Program-made: the position numbers and the translations under genes
The notes under the pieces: model-generated
What the model was told of the DNA's origin: nothing
Seen by the model: only the letters and a program-made list of their open reading frames with translations
Databases searched by the model: none
Shown: piece after piece, positions 1-7,426 of the stretch
How the letters are laid out: every line of letters starts with the position of its first letter
How positions within the stretch are numbered: position 1 is the stretch's first letter
NCBI GenBank assembly: GCA_020344295.1
Contig: CP070819.1
Location: forward strand, 1,324,578 to 1,339,214
Reading direction: 5' to 3'
DNA: 14,637 nucleotides
Source: Dehalococcoidia bacterium
GTDB taxonomy: Bacteria > Chloroflexota > Dehalococcoidia > SZUA-161

Positions 1-456
1 ATCTATGGGGCCGGCATCCAGAGCCCGCATCGGGCACCCGGCTACGCAGATGGGTTTCTTCCCCTCCTCCAGCCTGTCCGGGCAGAGGTTGCACATCTGC
101 ATTTTCGCGTTGGGCTCGGCGCCGAACTGAGGAGCCTTGTAGGTACAGGCCTGCAAGCACAGGTCGCACTGGTCTTTCCCTAGGCATTTCTCCCGGTCAA
201 CCAGGACGACGCCGTCCTCCTGCCTCTTGGTAATGGCACCTGCAGGACAGGCCGCGACGCATGCGGGCTCGGCGCAGTGATAGCAGGAGCTGGTGTAAAA
301 GGCGACGAACAGATCGGGGAACTCACCTTCTTCGATTGTTGCCACCCTCCGCCAGCTTGCGGGCCCTGCGGGCACATCATGCCAGTCTTTGCAGGCGACA
401 ATACAGGTGTAGCAGCCTGTACAGCGGGTTTGATCGAAATAAAATCCCATTTGCAT
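1..456 (-). CDS. DmsB-like four-cluster [4Fe-4S] ferredoxin subunit (C-terminus cut by window edge)
   Basis: This is the electron-transfer subunit of a DMSO-reductase-family complex. It would carry electrons between the molybdopterin catalytic subunit encoded just upstream and a membrane anchor or soluble partner outside the window. The visible 152 residues contain 16 cysteines in four groups: C12/C15/C18/C22, C58/C61/C66/C70, C91/C97/C100/C104 and C122/C125/C137/C141, which is enough for four [4Fe-4S] clusters. The motifs RCTGCYTC near the start and KKPICVAGCPMRALDAGPID at the end match E. coli DmsB closely from memory. The third group has the spacing C-x5-C-x2-C-x3-C, and the usual Pro after its last Cys is Thr. 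I chose ATG 456 (MQMGFYF) over ATG 450 because AGGAGAG lies 5 bases before it. That Shine-Dalgarno overlaps the stop codon of the upstream gene, which suggests translational coupling. The frame is still open at base 1, so the C-terminus is missing. Confidence 0.93.
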   Translation of the reverse strand, partial: MQMGFYFDQTRCTGCYTCIVACKDWHDVPAGPASWRRVATIEEGEFPDLFVAFYTSSCYHCAEPACVAACPAGAITKRQEDGVVLVDREKCLGKDQCDLCLQACTYKAPQFGAEPNAKMQMCNLCPDRLEEGKKPICVAGCPMRALDAGPID

Positions 457-461
457 CGTCT

Positions 462-468
462 CTCTCCT
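462..468 (-). promoter_or_regulatory. Shine-Dalgarno of the ferredoxin subunit, overlapping the upstream stop codon
   Basis: AGGAGAG on the minus strand overlaps the TAG stop (467-469) of the molybdopterin subunit gene and precedes ATG 456. It decides the start of the ferredoxin gene and suggests coupled translation of the two subunits. Confidence 0.7.
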
Positions 469-2638
469 ATGCCTTTTCGACTTGTACCAGGCAGGTATTG
501 CTGGGCATTGCCCCGCCCGGCGACCGCGTATCCCGTGTGAGAACATTTGCGCATCCCCCTCGGTCGACACCTCTCTCATCGGGGTCATACCAGGCGCCCT
601 GGGGGACATCGATTACGCCGGGTATGATCCTCTGGGTCACCTCCGCCGGTATAATGATCTCACCACGGTCGTTGAATACCCTGACCGGGTCTCCGCTCTT
701 GATCCCCCTGGGCTCAGCATCCCTGGGATTGATTTTCGCTGCCTGGAGCTCGAGCTCCCTCAGCCAGGGTATGTTGTCGAACTGACTGTGCGCCCGCCGT
801 TTGAAGTGGGTGCTGATCATCTGTATAGGGTACTTTTCGACAAGGGGATCATTGACGCTCTCCCAGGTCTCTATGTACTTGGGGATAGCGGGCATCAGCG
901 GCGTCTCTATCTCGCCGATCTGCTGGCTGTAGATCTCTATCTTCCCCGACGGTGTAGGGAAGGGAAAGTTCGCCGGGTCGGCGATCTCATTTTTAAACGG
1001 GACGCTGGGTTCCCCGACGTACTTCTCCACTCCGGTCTCTTTGAAGCGCTCGTAATCCTCGACGGCGGGCGCCATTATCTGCTCTAGCCATTCTTCCTCG
1101 GTCTTATCGTTATAATCGGTGATGCCCATCTTCTCGGCAAGCGCATCGCAGATATCCAGATGTGAACGCGACTCCCCCAGAGGCTCGATGACCTTTCTCT
1201 GGTAGGCCAGATGGGGGCCGGCACCCCAGACAGCATCGTTACGCTCGAAAAAGGTGCAGACAGGCAGCAGGATATCGGCGAACTTGGCCGTGGAAGTCAT
1301 AAACTGCTCCTGAATCGCGATGAACTCCAGCGATTTCAAAGCCTTAACCGCCTTGTTGACATTGGGGTATTGATTCAGGTAGTTGACGTTGGCGGTGTAG
1401 ATCATCTTGTAGTCGCTGTAGTAGCCGCCGGCTTTCCCTTCGAGGATGGCATCCATAACCTCGGTGTTATGCAGCCGGGCTATCAGTCCGGGCCCCTTGG
1501 ATATCGCAGTCGGAAGAGCATCCTTTCTTCTTGGAGAGCCGGCATCGACCGGGTTGCCGCCAGTCCTCATCGCCAGGCCCATAGGGCGGGGTGTGTCGCC
1601 GCGCTGGGTGATCTCGCACCCGGGGCTGCCGCCGTGGATGCCGATATTGCCGGTCATTGCCGAAAGGGTGAAGGCCGCGCGGTGGTACTGCTCGCCGTAG
1701 GCGGTACGCCCCGGAGATTTACTGGGGAGCAGCGCCGCGGGTTTGGTGGTGGCGTACTCGCGGGCAAGATCGGCGATTGTCCGGGCGGGTATACCGGTTA
1801 TACGCTCCGCCCACTCCGGTGTTTTTGGTACTCCATCCTCATCGCCGAGAACATATTGCTTGTATCGGTCGAATCCGAATGTATAGGTATCCAGGAATTT
1901 CTTGTCATAGAGGTCCTCGGTTATCATCACATAGGCCATGGCGATTAAAGCTGCGGCATCGGTTCCGGGCTTGATGGGAATCCACTGATCGGCAAGCAGG
2001 GCGGCGGTGTCGGAGAATCGAGGATCGACCACAATGAATTTCGTCCCGGCCTCTTTGGCCAGTGCAAGATGATAGCTGGTACCGCAGCCGTCGATAATTA
2101 CGACCGGATTCATACCCCAGATGATTGCCAGATTTGAATTAATCACATCACGATGGTCTACCCCTGCGGGATACCCGTAAGTGGCCTGGCAGGCGAACAT
2201 CCATCCCTCGTTGGAGGCGATACCCCACATCAGGGTGCAGCCCCCGGCCAGGCTGAAAAGCCTGACAATCGTCCTGGTGTTGTGTACCTGGCCCATATCA
2301 CCGCCGTTGGTCAAGTATATGACGGCTGAAGGGCCGTAGGTCTCACTGACCCTTTTATACTCGCTGGCCACCGTTTCCAGCGCTTCATCCCATGTAATCC
2401 GCTTGAATTTTCCTTCGCCCCGCTCACCGATCCTCTTCATGGGGTAGAGAAGCCGGTCCGGAGCGTATATCCTCTGGCGGTAAGCGCGGCATCTGAGGCA
2501 GTTCCGGAGCTGGGGCTCATTCCCATCATCAGTCTCCATGCGCGTGATAACCCCGTCTTTAATATATGCCTTCAACAGGCAGGCACCACCGCAGTTCATA
2601 TCAGTACCAATGTAGTATGCCTGTTCCGCGCTAGCCAT
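467..2638 (-). CDS. Molybdopterin oxidoreductase catalytic subunit, DMSO reductase family
   Basis: This 723-residue protein is the catalytic subunit of a Mo(W)-bis-MGD enzyme and pairs with the DmsB-like subunit that follows 10 bases later. The substrate is unknown. The N-terminal cluster region reads C16-x3-C20-x26-C47-x2-C50. In DmsA-type proteins the first ligand sits four residues before C16, but here that position is Thr12 (codon ACT), so the cluster may lack one usual ligand. The run YAPDRLLYPMKR followed by GERGEGKF and ITWDEAL is typical of the family. S142 in WGIAS aligns by eye with the Ser that ligates Mo in DmsA. VVDPRFSDTAALLADQW and IPIKPGTDAA (about 203-229) mark the dinucleotide-binding domains. 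There is no twin-arginine signal: the protein starts MASAEQAYYIG, and an in-frame TGA lies at 2669-2671, 11 codons upstream, so a signal cannot be hidden there. The enzyme is probably cytoplasmic. The ATG start is supported by GGAGG 7 bases upstream. Confidence 0.93.
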   Translation of the reverse strand: MASAEQAYYIGTDMNCGGACLLKAYIKDGVITRMETDDGNEPQLRNCLRCRAYRQRIYAPDRLLYPMKRIGERGEGKFKRITWDEALETVASEYKRVSETYGPSAVIYLTNGGDMGQVHNTRTIVRLFSLAGGCTLMWGIASNEGWMFACQATYGYPAGVDHRDVINSNLAIIWGMNPVVIIDGCGTSYHLALAKEAGTKFIVVDPRFSDTAALLADQWIPIKPGTDAAALIAMAYVMITEDLYDKKFLDTYTFGFDRYKQYVLGDEDGVPKTPEWAERITGIPARTIADLAREYATTKPAALLPSKSPGRTAYGEQYHRAAFTLSAMTGNIGIHGGSPGCEITQRGDTPRPMGLAMRTGGNPVDAGSPRRKDALPTAISKGPGLIARLHNTEVMDAILEGKAGGYYSDYKMIYTANVNYLNQYPNVNKAVKALKSLEFIAIQEQFMTSTAKFADILLPVCTFFERNDAVWGAGPHLAYQRKVIEPLGESRSHLDICDALAEKMGITDYNDKTEEEWLEQIMAPAVEDYERFKETGVEKYVGEPSVPFKNEIADPANFPFPTPSGKIEIYSQQIGEIETPLMPAIPKYIETWESVNDPLVEKYPIQMISTHFKRRAHSQFDNIPWLRELELQAAKINPRDAEPRGIKSGDPVRVFNDRGEIIIPAEVTQRIIPGVIDVPQGAWYDPDERGVDRGGCANVLTRDTRSPGGAMPSNTCLVQVEKA

Positions 2639-2702
2639 AATGCTACCTCCAGATATCGCTCTGTTTAATCAATACCTATCGAGATTAAGAAATATTCGAT
2701 TG

Positions 2703-3236
2703 CTATCCGTCCTCGGACCCACCAGTGGTGATCACTGGCGGCTTGAGATGAATCAGCCAGCGGCAGCCATCCGCTCCGCTTACGAGAGGACTCTCCAGCA
2801 GCTCCACCTGCACCGGATGCCCTACTACCGCCTCGAACATTGACTTCTCAAAATTCGTACCGCACTTGCACCACAGGGGCGTCGGTTCCAGGTGCCCGAG
2901 AGCTATCATCGGGCACCCGCATTTCCCCTTTTCTGTATGACTTCCGGCCCCTTGAATATAGTTGTAATGTATGACGTCGCCAATCCGCTCCAGCTTCCTC
3001 TCCCCGGGAAAGGCGGCATTGAAATTGGCGATGAAGGTATCTATATCGACATCGGTGCTCAGCCCCACGTACGGCAAGAACAGGGAATTGCACAGCCTGC
3101 CTGTGGCCTCGAGGCACATATTCCTCGCCTCTTCGTTGAAATCGGGCTGAAACATGCGCAGGAAGCACTCTCTCATCTGCAGGCCGATGAAAAACTCCCG
3201 TTGTGACCGTTCCTCTTCAGACATCTCTTGAGCCAT
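2703..3236 (-). CDS. Small cysteine-rich protein of unknown function (paralogue 1, Cys form)
   Basis: This is a 177-residue soluble protein that I cannot name with confidence. An acidic N-terminal helical stretch (MSEEERSQREFF) leads to C24 and C41. The core motif ATGRLCN has C49, and GLSTDVDIDTF follows. A putative metal or Fe-S site is formed by C106-x-C108-P and W-C123-x-C125-G. The C-terminal part, MFEAVVGHPVQVELLES through a late Cys (C158) to HL, faintly recalls V4R (4-vinyl reductase) or ATC-hydrolase-like domains; this is a weak impression. It has no signal peptide and no membrane segment. The next gene upstream (3305-3826) is a clear paralogue with a TGA codon at the position of C49. 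The pair sits between an AOR-family enzyme and a molybdopterin enzyme, so a redox, cofactor-handling or accessory role is a reasonable inference. The ATG is preceded by GGAGG at a spacing of 7. Confidence 0.85.
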   Translation of the reverse strand: MAQEMSEEERSQREFFIGLQMRECFLRMFQPDFNEEARNMCLEATGRLCNSLFLPYVGLSTDVDIDTFIANFNAAFPGERKLERIGDVIHYNYIQGAGSHTEKGKCGCPMIALGHLEPTPLWCKCGTNFEKSMFEAVVGHPVQVELLESPLVSGADGCRWLIHLKPPVITTGGSEDG

Positions 3237-3304
3237 TTCACTGCCTCCACCTTGTCAAATTAGCGCGGCGACGCGTTATGTAATGCTCCATTCGTTCCCG
3301 GTTT

Positions 3305-3826
3305 TTACGCCGAACAGCTCGGTGGCTTAAGATGAGCCAGCCTGACACAGGTTTTCGATCCCGTGCAGATGCAGCTATCCAGCAACTCCACTGTCACAGG
3401 ATGCCCCATCACCGCCTCAAACATGGTCTTATACCAGTAGTTACCGCACTGGCACCATCGGGGGTTGGGCTCGTTGTGGCCGTCCCGTATAACGGGACAA
3501 CCGCATGACCCCTCGCCGCCAAACATCTCGATATGGATGACATCGCCCTTTCTCTCCAGTGTCCTCGGTCCGGGAAAGCGGTTCAGCATGTTTGTCAGGA
3601 ATGTATCGATATCCACGTCGGTACTGAGTCCTGCCCACGGCAGGAAGAGGTTGCATCAGAGACTGCCTGTGGCCTGCAGCAGCTTCTCCCTGGACGCCTC
3701 ATCGAAATCCGGCTCCAGCATCCGTTTGAAGACCTCGGCCCGGAGCAGTCCTACGAAGAAATCGCGCTGTTCCCTCTCCTCTCCGGACATTCCGTCCGGC
3801 AGCCCTTCTGTTGGCCCTTCAGTCAT
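3305..3826 (-). CDS. Candidate selenoprotein: small cysteine-rich protein with in-frame TGA at codon 57 (paralogue 2, Sec form)
   Basis: If the TGA at 3656-3658 is read through, this gene encodes 173 residues that align along their full length with the 177-residue neighbour at 2703-3236. Shared features are the EER/EQRDFF start, ATGSL just before the TGA, NLFLP, GLSTDVDIDTF, GDVIH, C108-x-C110-P, W-C125-x-C127-G, MFEAVMGHPV and HLKPP. The TGA falls where the paralogue has C49 (ATGRLC against ATGSL-TGA), and the next codon is Cys58, giving a Sec-Cys pair. Both sides of the TGA stay in the same frame with no indel. A perfect 7-bp hairpin starts 10 bases after the TGA and is absent at the same place in the paralogue. 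The ATG at 3826 has AGGGGAG 7 bases upstream, so translation starts well before the TGA. The GTG at 3616 that would open the downstream fragment has no good Shine-Dalgarno. The alternative is a recent nonsense mutation or sequencing error. No sel genes are visible in the window. Confidence 0.7.
3629..3658 (-). promoter_or_regulatory. Candidate bacterial SECIS hairpin downstream of the in-frame TGA
   Basis: On the minus strand the TGA (3658-3656) is followed by 10 bases and then a perfect 7-bp stem: TCCTGCC (3645-3639), loop GTG (3638-3636), GGCAGGA (3635-3629). The loop begins 17 bases after the TGA and starts with GU. The E. coli fdhF SECIS has its upper stem about 11 bases after UGA and a G/U-containing apical loop, so the geometry is similar. 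I see no obvious bulged U in the stem. A short outer pairing of CTGA (3659-3656, including the TGA) with TCAG just 3' of the stem is possible. The matching region of the paralogue, around TTG CCG TAC GTG GGG, does not form this stem. Confidence 0.55.
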
Positions 3827-3853
3827 GTCAGTTCTCCCCTCTACTTAGCAGCC

Positions 3854-5713
3854 TCAGCCCAGCTTCGCGGCCAGCTCGGATAGCCCAAGACTGCGGAGTT
3901 TCTCTCTATCGGGACGTCCCTGTGCGTCAAGCGGGCGAAGCTGGTAGTATTCTTTGAGCATCAGCTTCAGATCGGGCGCGGAGCCGGCCGCCGGACCGTC
4001 TGCAGTGGGTGTGAGGATTCGCTGAGGCAGTCTGTCATCAGCTACACCGGCGCCCATGAGGTTGCCCAACCCCCTCTTGAGCATCCAGATCCTCTCGCCG
4101 CATTCCATCATCTCTTTCAGGTCGTAGTCGAATCCGGTGGTCATCCTCAGAATATTGAGCAGGTCCTCCATACCGAGGGCAAGCATGGCGAAGTTGCAGA
4201 TGTCTGCAGCATTGAATACCATCGACACGTTCTCGCAGATCATCGTCATCTCCGCCTTACCCTGGCTGGTCAGGGGATCATAGCCGCCGGTTAACCCGAT
4301 CTCCGGTGAGGTAAATGCCCCGATCTCGGTACTGGCGTCATGACTCATTAGGTGGCACGCGCCGCGAATAGAGGTTGCGTAGGTCAGCCCCATACCGTGC
4401 CCCGCCCTGGGATCGTGCATGGCAACCTCGAGTCCCTTGACCTCCATAGCGTACTCCCCTGCATTTTTACCGATCTTCTCCGCGGCGCGTTTGACGCCCT
4501 CCGCCAGGATATCGCCGAAACCATCACGTTGGGCTATCTTGTCTATGGTTTTCATCACTGCGTCGATATCGCCCCATTTCAAGACGATGCCGCCGGTGGG
4601 TTCGGACCCAATGAGTCCGTTCTCAAAGCACTCGATGGCGAAGGCGATCGCGGAGCCGCAGGATATTACGTCGAGACCATATTTGTTGCATTTCTCGTTC
4701 GCTTTGATGAGCCCGGCCAGGTCATCGACCATACACAAGCTTCCTAAGCTGGCCGTGGATTCATATTCCGGTCCCGGCCCTTCCTCTGTTAGGTAGGGGC
4801 CCTCTTTCACGGCAACCACTCGTTTGCAGCCGATAGTGCAGTTATGGCAGTTGTTGGATCTTACCAGGTATTTGGCGCTCATGGTCATCCCCTCGATCTG
4901 AGAGCCTACGGCCATGCTGTCGCCCAGTGTCCAGTTCTTGGCCGGCATGTCACCTCTCGATGCACATACCATCAGGCCGCCGTTGGTGCCGTGGTCGCGC
5001 ATGAATATAGTGGCAATGTGCTCATTGACTTTGGTAATAAGGTCTTTACGGCTGTTCCCGAATGCGGCGGCGTCGGCCGCCTCCACCTTACCGGTCCCCC
5101 GGACAGCGATCGCCTTCAGCTTCTTGGAGCCCATCACTGCGCCCCCACCGCAGCGGCCAAGAGTCGCCTCTTTATCGTTTTGTATCGATGCGTATTTAAC
5201 GAGATTTTCCCCGGCCTGTCCGATCGACAGCACCTTTACCTTTCTCTTCCCGCCTTCTCGCTCCTTGAGGAGATCGCTGGTCTGATAGTTGTCCTTGCCC
5301 CAGAGGTCTGAGGCATCCTTGATCTCCACCTTACCATCGTCAATCAGGATATAAACAGGTTTGGCGGAAGCTCCCTCAATGGCAATCCCATCGTAACCGG
5401 CGTATCTCAGCTCCGGGCCGAAATGGCCGCCGCAATTGGCCTCCCCCCAGATATTGGTCAGCGGCGATTTGAATCCCGCCGAGAACCGCGCTGCACCGGG
5501 AAGAGTGGTACCGGTCACCGGACCCGTCATGATAAAGAGGATGTTATCTGCCGAAAGCGGGTCTACATCCGGTGAAACACGGTCTAGGAAAAGCTTGGCA
5601 GCGAGTCCACTGCCTCCGATGAATTTCCGCAGTACATCCTTGTCTATTGTCGATTGTCCAATCTCGCCTGTGGTCAGATTTATCTCCAGGATCCTTCCCT
5701 CGAATCCAGCCAT
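3854..5713 (-). CDS. AOR-family (tungsten-type) aldehyde:ferredoxin oxidoreductase
   Basis: This 619-residue protein has the usual length and features of the aldehyde:ferredoxin oxidoreductase family, which carries W-bis-pyranopterin and one [4Fe-4S] cluster and typically oxidises aldehydes to acids or catalyses the reverse. The N-terminus MAGFEGRILEINLTTGEI and the GGSGLAAKLF segment (33-42) are family hallmarks. The cluster ligands appear as C289-x2-C292-x3-C296, with the fourth at C506 in AADICNF. The conserved GPEYES (314-319), the HDPRAGHG run (about 433-440) and RGACH (450-454) line the expected cofactor site. BamB-like members share this fold, so the exact substrate class is not settled. 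No signal peptide is present. It follows an alcohol dehydrogenase by 66 bases, so an alcohol to aldehyde to acid relay is a sensible inference. AAGGAGG lies just upstream of the ATG. Confidence 0.93.
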   Translation of the reverse strand: MAGFEGRILEINLTTGEIGQSTIDKDVLRKFIGGSGLAAKLFLDRVSPDVDPLSADNILFIMTGPVTGTTLPGAARFSAGFKSPLTNIWGEANCGGHFGPELRYAGYDGIAIEGASAKPVYILIDDGKVEIKDASDLWGKDNYQTSDLLKEREGGKRKVKVLSIGQAGENLVKYASIQNDKEATLGRCGGGAVMGSKKLKAIAVRGTGKVEAADAAAFGNSRKDLITKVNEHIATIFMRDHGTNGGLMVCASRGDMPAKNWTLGDSMAVGSQIEGMTMSAKYLVRSNNCHNCTIGCKRVVAVKEGPYLTEEGPGPEYESTASLGSLCMVDDLAGLIKANEKCNKYGLDVISCGSAIAFAIECFENGLIGSEPTGGIVLKWGDIDAVMKTIDKIAQRDGFGDILAEGVKRAAEKIGKNAGEYAMEVKGLEVAMHDPRAGHGMGLTYATSIRGACHLMSHDASTEIGAFTSPEIGLTGGYDPLTSQGKAEMTMICENVSMVFNAADICNFAMLALGMEDLLNILRMTTGFDYDLKEMMECGERIWMLKRGLGNLMGAGVADDRLPQRILTPTADGPAAGSAPDLKLMLKEYYQLRPLDAQGRPDREKLRSLGLSELAAKLG

Positions 5714-5779
5714 ATCTTCCTCCTTCCTTACAATGGTATTTATTTATGTGCCCAATTAGATTTACGCAAGGACGCACGA

Positions 5780-6889
5780 TCAGGGAATAATCGTTGACCG
5801 GGAAATGTGTCCCTTGTCCTGCTCGGTAAAAGCTTCGTTGATCTCCTCAAGAGGATAAGAACAGGAGAGGATCTTATCGAACGGATATCTATCCTTGGCC
5901 CGGCTCAGGAAGTCCAGTGCCTTCTTTAAAGCGGTTGCCGGGTAGAACAGAACACCATGTACGCTCTTATTGTTCATCACAAGCTGGGAAGGATCGGCTT
6001 CATAGGTCATCATCGGATTGACATTTCCGATTAAAAGGTAGCGACCGCCGTTGCCCAGCATATCAATGCCCTCGGGAATAACCTGGGGGAAGCCAACCAG
6101 CTCGGCGACAACATCCGCTCCCCAGCCGTCCGTGAGCTCCCTCACCTTCAGCCATCGTTCCGTGGGCGTGGTAACCTGCCTGATGTCTATTAACTCATCG
6201 GCGCCAAATGCCTTTGCCAGCTCCAGGCGCTCATCTATCCCATCTATGACAATGACCTTTGCCGCCCCCATTTCCTTGGCCACGGCCGTGGCATAGAGGC
6301 CCAGTCCCCCCGCCCCCTGGATGGCAATGGTCTCTCCGAAGCTGAAATTGACCCGCTCCAGCCCGTGTATGACCTGTGATAACGCGCAGTTGGCGGGGGC
6401 GGCCATGTCGTCAGTGACATTGTCAGGCACCTTGAAGACCGTTTGATTGGGGCGCGCGTAGTAGTATTCCGCATACACTCCCGTGAAATGCGGGAAGTCA
6501 TCGACGGGTAGCACCACAGCGAGAGGGGCCATGGGACATGCCTGGTCCTGCCCTTTCATACAGGCACGACAGTGCCCGCAGGGATGGAAATAGCGGTGGA
6601 CGACTCGATCCCCGACTGCCAAAGGCTGGCCTGCGGAGTCGGCGACAACACCTTCTCCCAGCTTGGCCACGGTACCCATCATCTCGTGGCCGATAACAGC
6701 CGGCAGGGGTGCTCCGAGGGCTGTGAGGTTGATATCGCCCCGCCAGTAGTGAAGGTCCGAGCCGCATATATTGGCCCTCGTTACCTTGATCAATATGGCT
6801 CCAGGCTCAGGGTCAGGCACCGGATACTCCCTGATCTCCATGGGCTGGCCGGTTGCTACGTATACTGCTGCTCTGCCTGTTTCTGCCAT
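5780..6889 (-). CDS. Zinc-dependent medium-chain alcohol dehydrogenase
   Basis: This is a 369-residue MDR-family dehydrogenase that oxidises an alcohol, or reduces an aldehyde or ketone, with NAD. The catalytic zinc site shows as C42 in NICGSDLHYW and the GHE motif (H68, E69). The structural zinc lobe is complete: C104, C107, C110 and C118. The nucleotide-binding loop is GAGGLG at 192-197, and an Asp (D216) near the end of the second strand (VIVIDGID) favours NAD over NADP. Length and domain order are normal. It lies directly upstream of the AOR-family gene and downstream of the MaoC-type genes, which places it between the CoA module and the metal-enzyme module. AGGAGG is 6 bases before the ATG. 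The substrate cannot be deduced. Confidence 0.93.
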   Translation of the reverse strand: MAETGRAAVYVATGQPMEIREYPVPDPEPGAILIKVTRANICGSDLHYWRGDINLTALGAPLPAVIGHEMMGTVAKLGEGVVADSAGQPLAVGDRVVHRYFHPCGHCRACMKGQDQACPMAPLAVVLPVDDFPHFTGVYAEYYYARPNQTVFKVPDNVTDDMAAPANCALSQVIHGLERVNFSFGETIAIQGAGGLGLYATAVAKEMGAAKVIVIDGIDERLELAKAFGADELIDIRQVTTPTERWLKVRELTDGWGADVVAELVGFPQVIPEGIDMLGNGGRYLLIGNVNPMMTYEADPSQLVMNNKSVHGVLFYPATALKKALDFLSRAKDRYPFDKILSCSYPLEEINEAFTEQDKGHISRSTIIP

Positions 6890-6945
6890 TGACGTCCTCC
6901 TATTTTGTTGGTTCCTCCGGCCTTCTGTTTCGAAGCCGTTAGCGG

Positions 6946-7380
6946 CTAGTCTCTGGAGGGTACTACAACAGTGGCCTCGGCGTCAACCGCTATCACGCCG
7001 TCCTGTTTTATCAGCTCAAGCTCACAATCGATCTTATGGTCCCCGTTGTCAACGTATTTGCGGGATACTTTGCCGCCCGCACTGACGGTATCCCCGGCCA
7101 AAGTGGGAGCATTGAGCCTCAAGCCCAGCTTCCGGACCTTACCAGCAGGCCCCGTCCAGTCTGTGAGACATCGTCCCAACAATCCCTGCAGGAAGGCTGT
7201 GGCCACTGCCGGCGCTCGGTAGCCCGCAGCCTGCGCAAACTCCGGGTCGTGATGTAAGGGAAATATGTCGCGGGTGGCGGACACTATCATCACAATACGA
7301 TTCCTGTTTATTTCGAGCGTGACCGATGGGATTACTTCGCCCTCTGCCACGTCTTCCCAATATAGTCTTCTGTGTGTCAC
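6946..7380 (-). CDS. MaoC-type hot-dog (R)-enoyl-CoA hydratase-like protein
   Basis: This 144-residue single hot-dog domain probably hydrates an enoyl-CoA, or dehydrates the 3-hydroxyacyl-CoA. The start RRLYWEDVAEGEVIP is typical of MaoC proteins. The hydratase-2-like segment is SATRDIFPLHHDPEFA, with the expected Asp and His spacing (D38, H43/H44), so this subunit probably carries the active site. The start codon is GTG at 7380, with only a weak AGGAAG about 9 bases upstream. No better start lies nearby, because the first internal Met (M30) would cut into the domain. The preceding gene encodes a MaoC N-terminal-type half-domain, so the two probably form a heterodimer that resembles a split double-hot-dog hydratase. 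Confidence 0.85.
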   Translation of the reverse strand: MTHRRLYWEDVAEGEVIPSVTLEINRNRIVMIVSATRDIFPLHHDPEFAQAAGYRAPAVATAFLQGLLGRCLTDWTGPAGKVRKLGLRLNAPTLAGDTVSAGGKVSRKYVDNGDHKIDCELELIKQDGVIAVDAEATVVVPSRD

Positions 7381-7426
7381 CGGTCTAAACTTCCTGGTGT
7401 AAGGAACCGTCCAGAATCAAGGGCAA

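Noticed and set aside
450..452. ATG 450 as start of the ferredoxin subunit
   Set aside because: ATG 456 is closer to ideal spacing from AGGAGAG; the difference is only two residues, so this stays a mild preference.
261..785. Plus-strand open frames, including this one and many opposite every gene
   Set aside because: They mirror the GC-rich minus-strand genes, show no family motifs and have no convincing ribosome-binding sites.
2639..2702. AT-rich gap upstream of the molybdopterin gene as a promoter
   Set aside because: No clear -35/-10 pair with proper spacing could be found; only the Shine-Dalgarno GGAGG is convincing.
3237..3304. GC-rich short inverted repeat (CGCG-TCGC-CGCG) between the two small paralogues as a terminator
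   Set aside because: The stem is only 4 bp and no T-run follows, so it is not a credible intrinsic terminator.
3305..3616. Separate 103-residue gene starting at GTG 3616
   Set aside because: The similarity to the neighbouring paralogue continues upstream in the same frame through the TGA to ATG 3826, which has a strong Shine-Dalgarno; GTG 3616 has none and sits inside a conserved motif.
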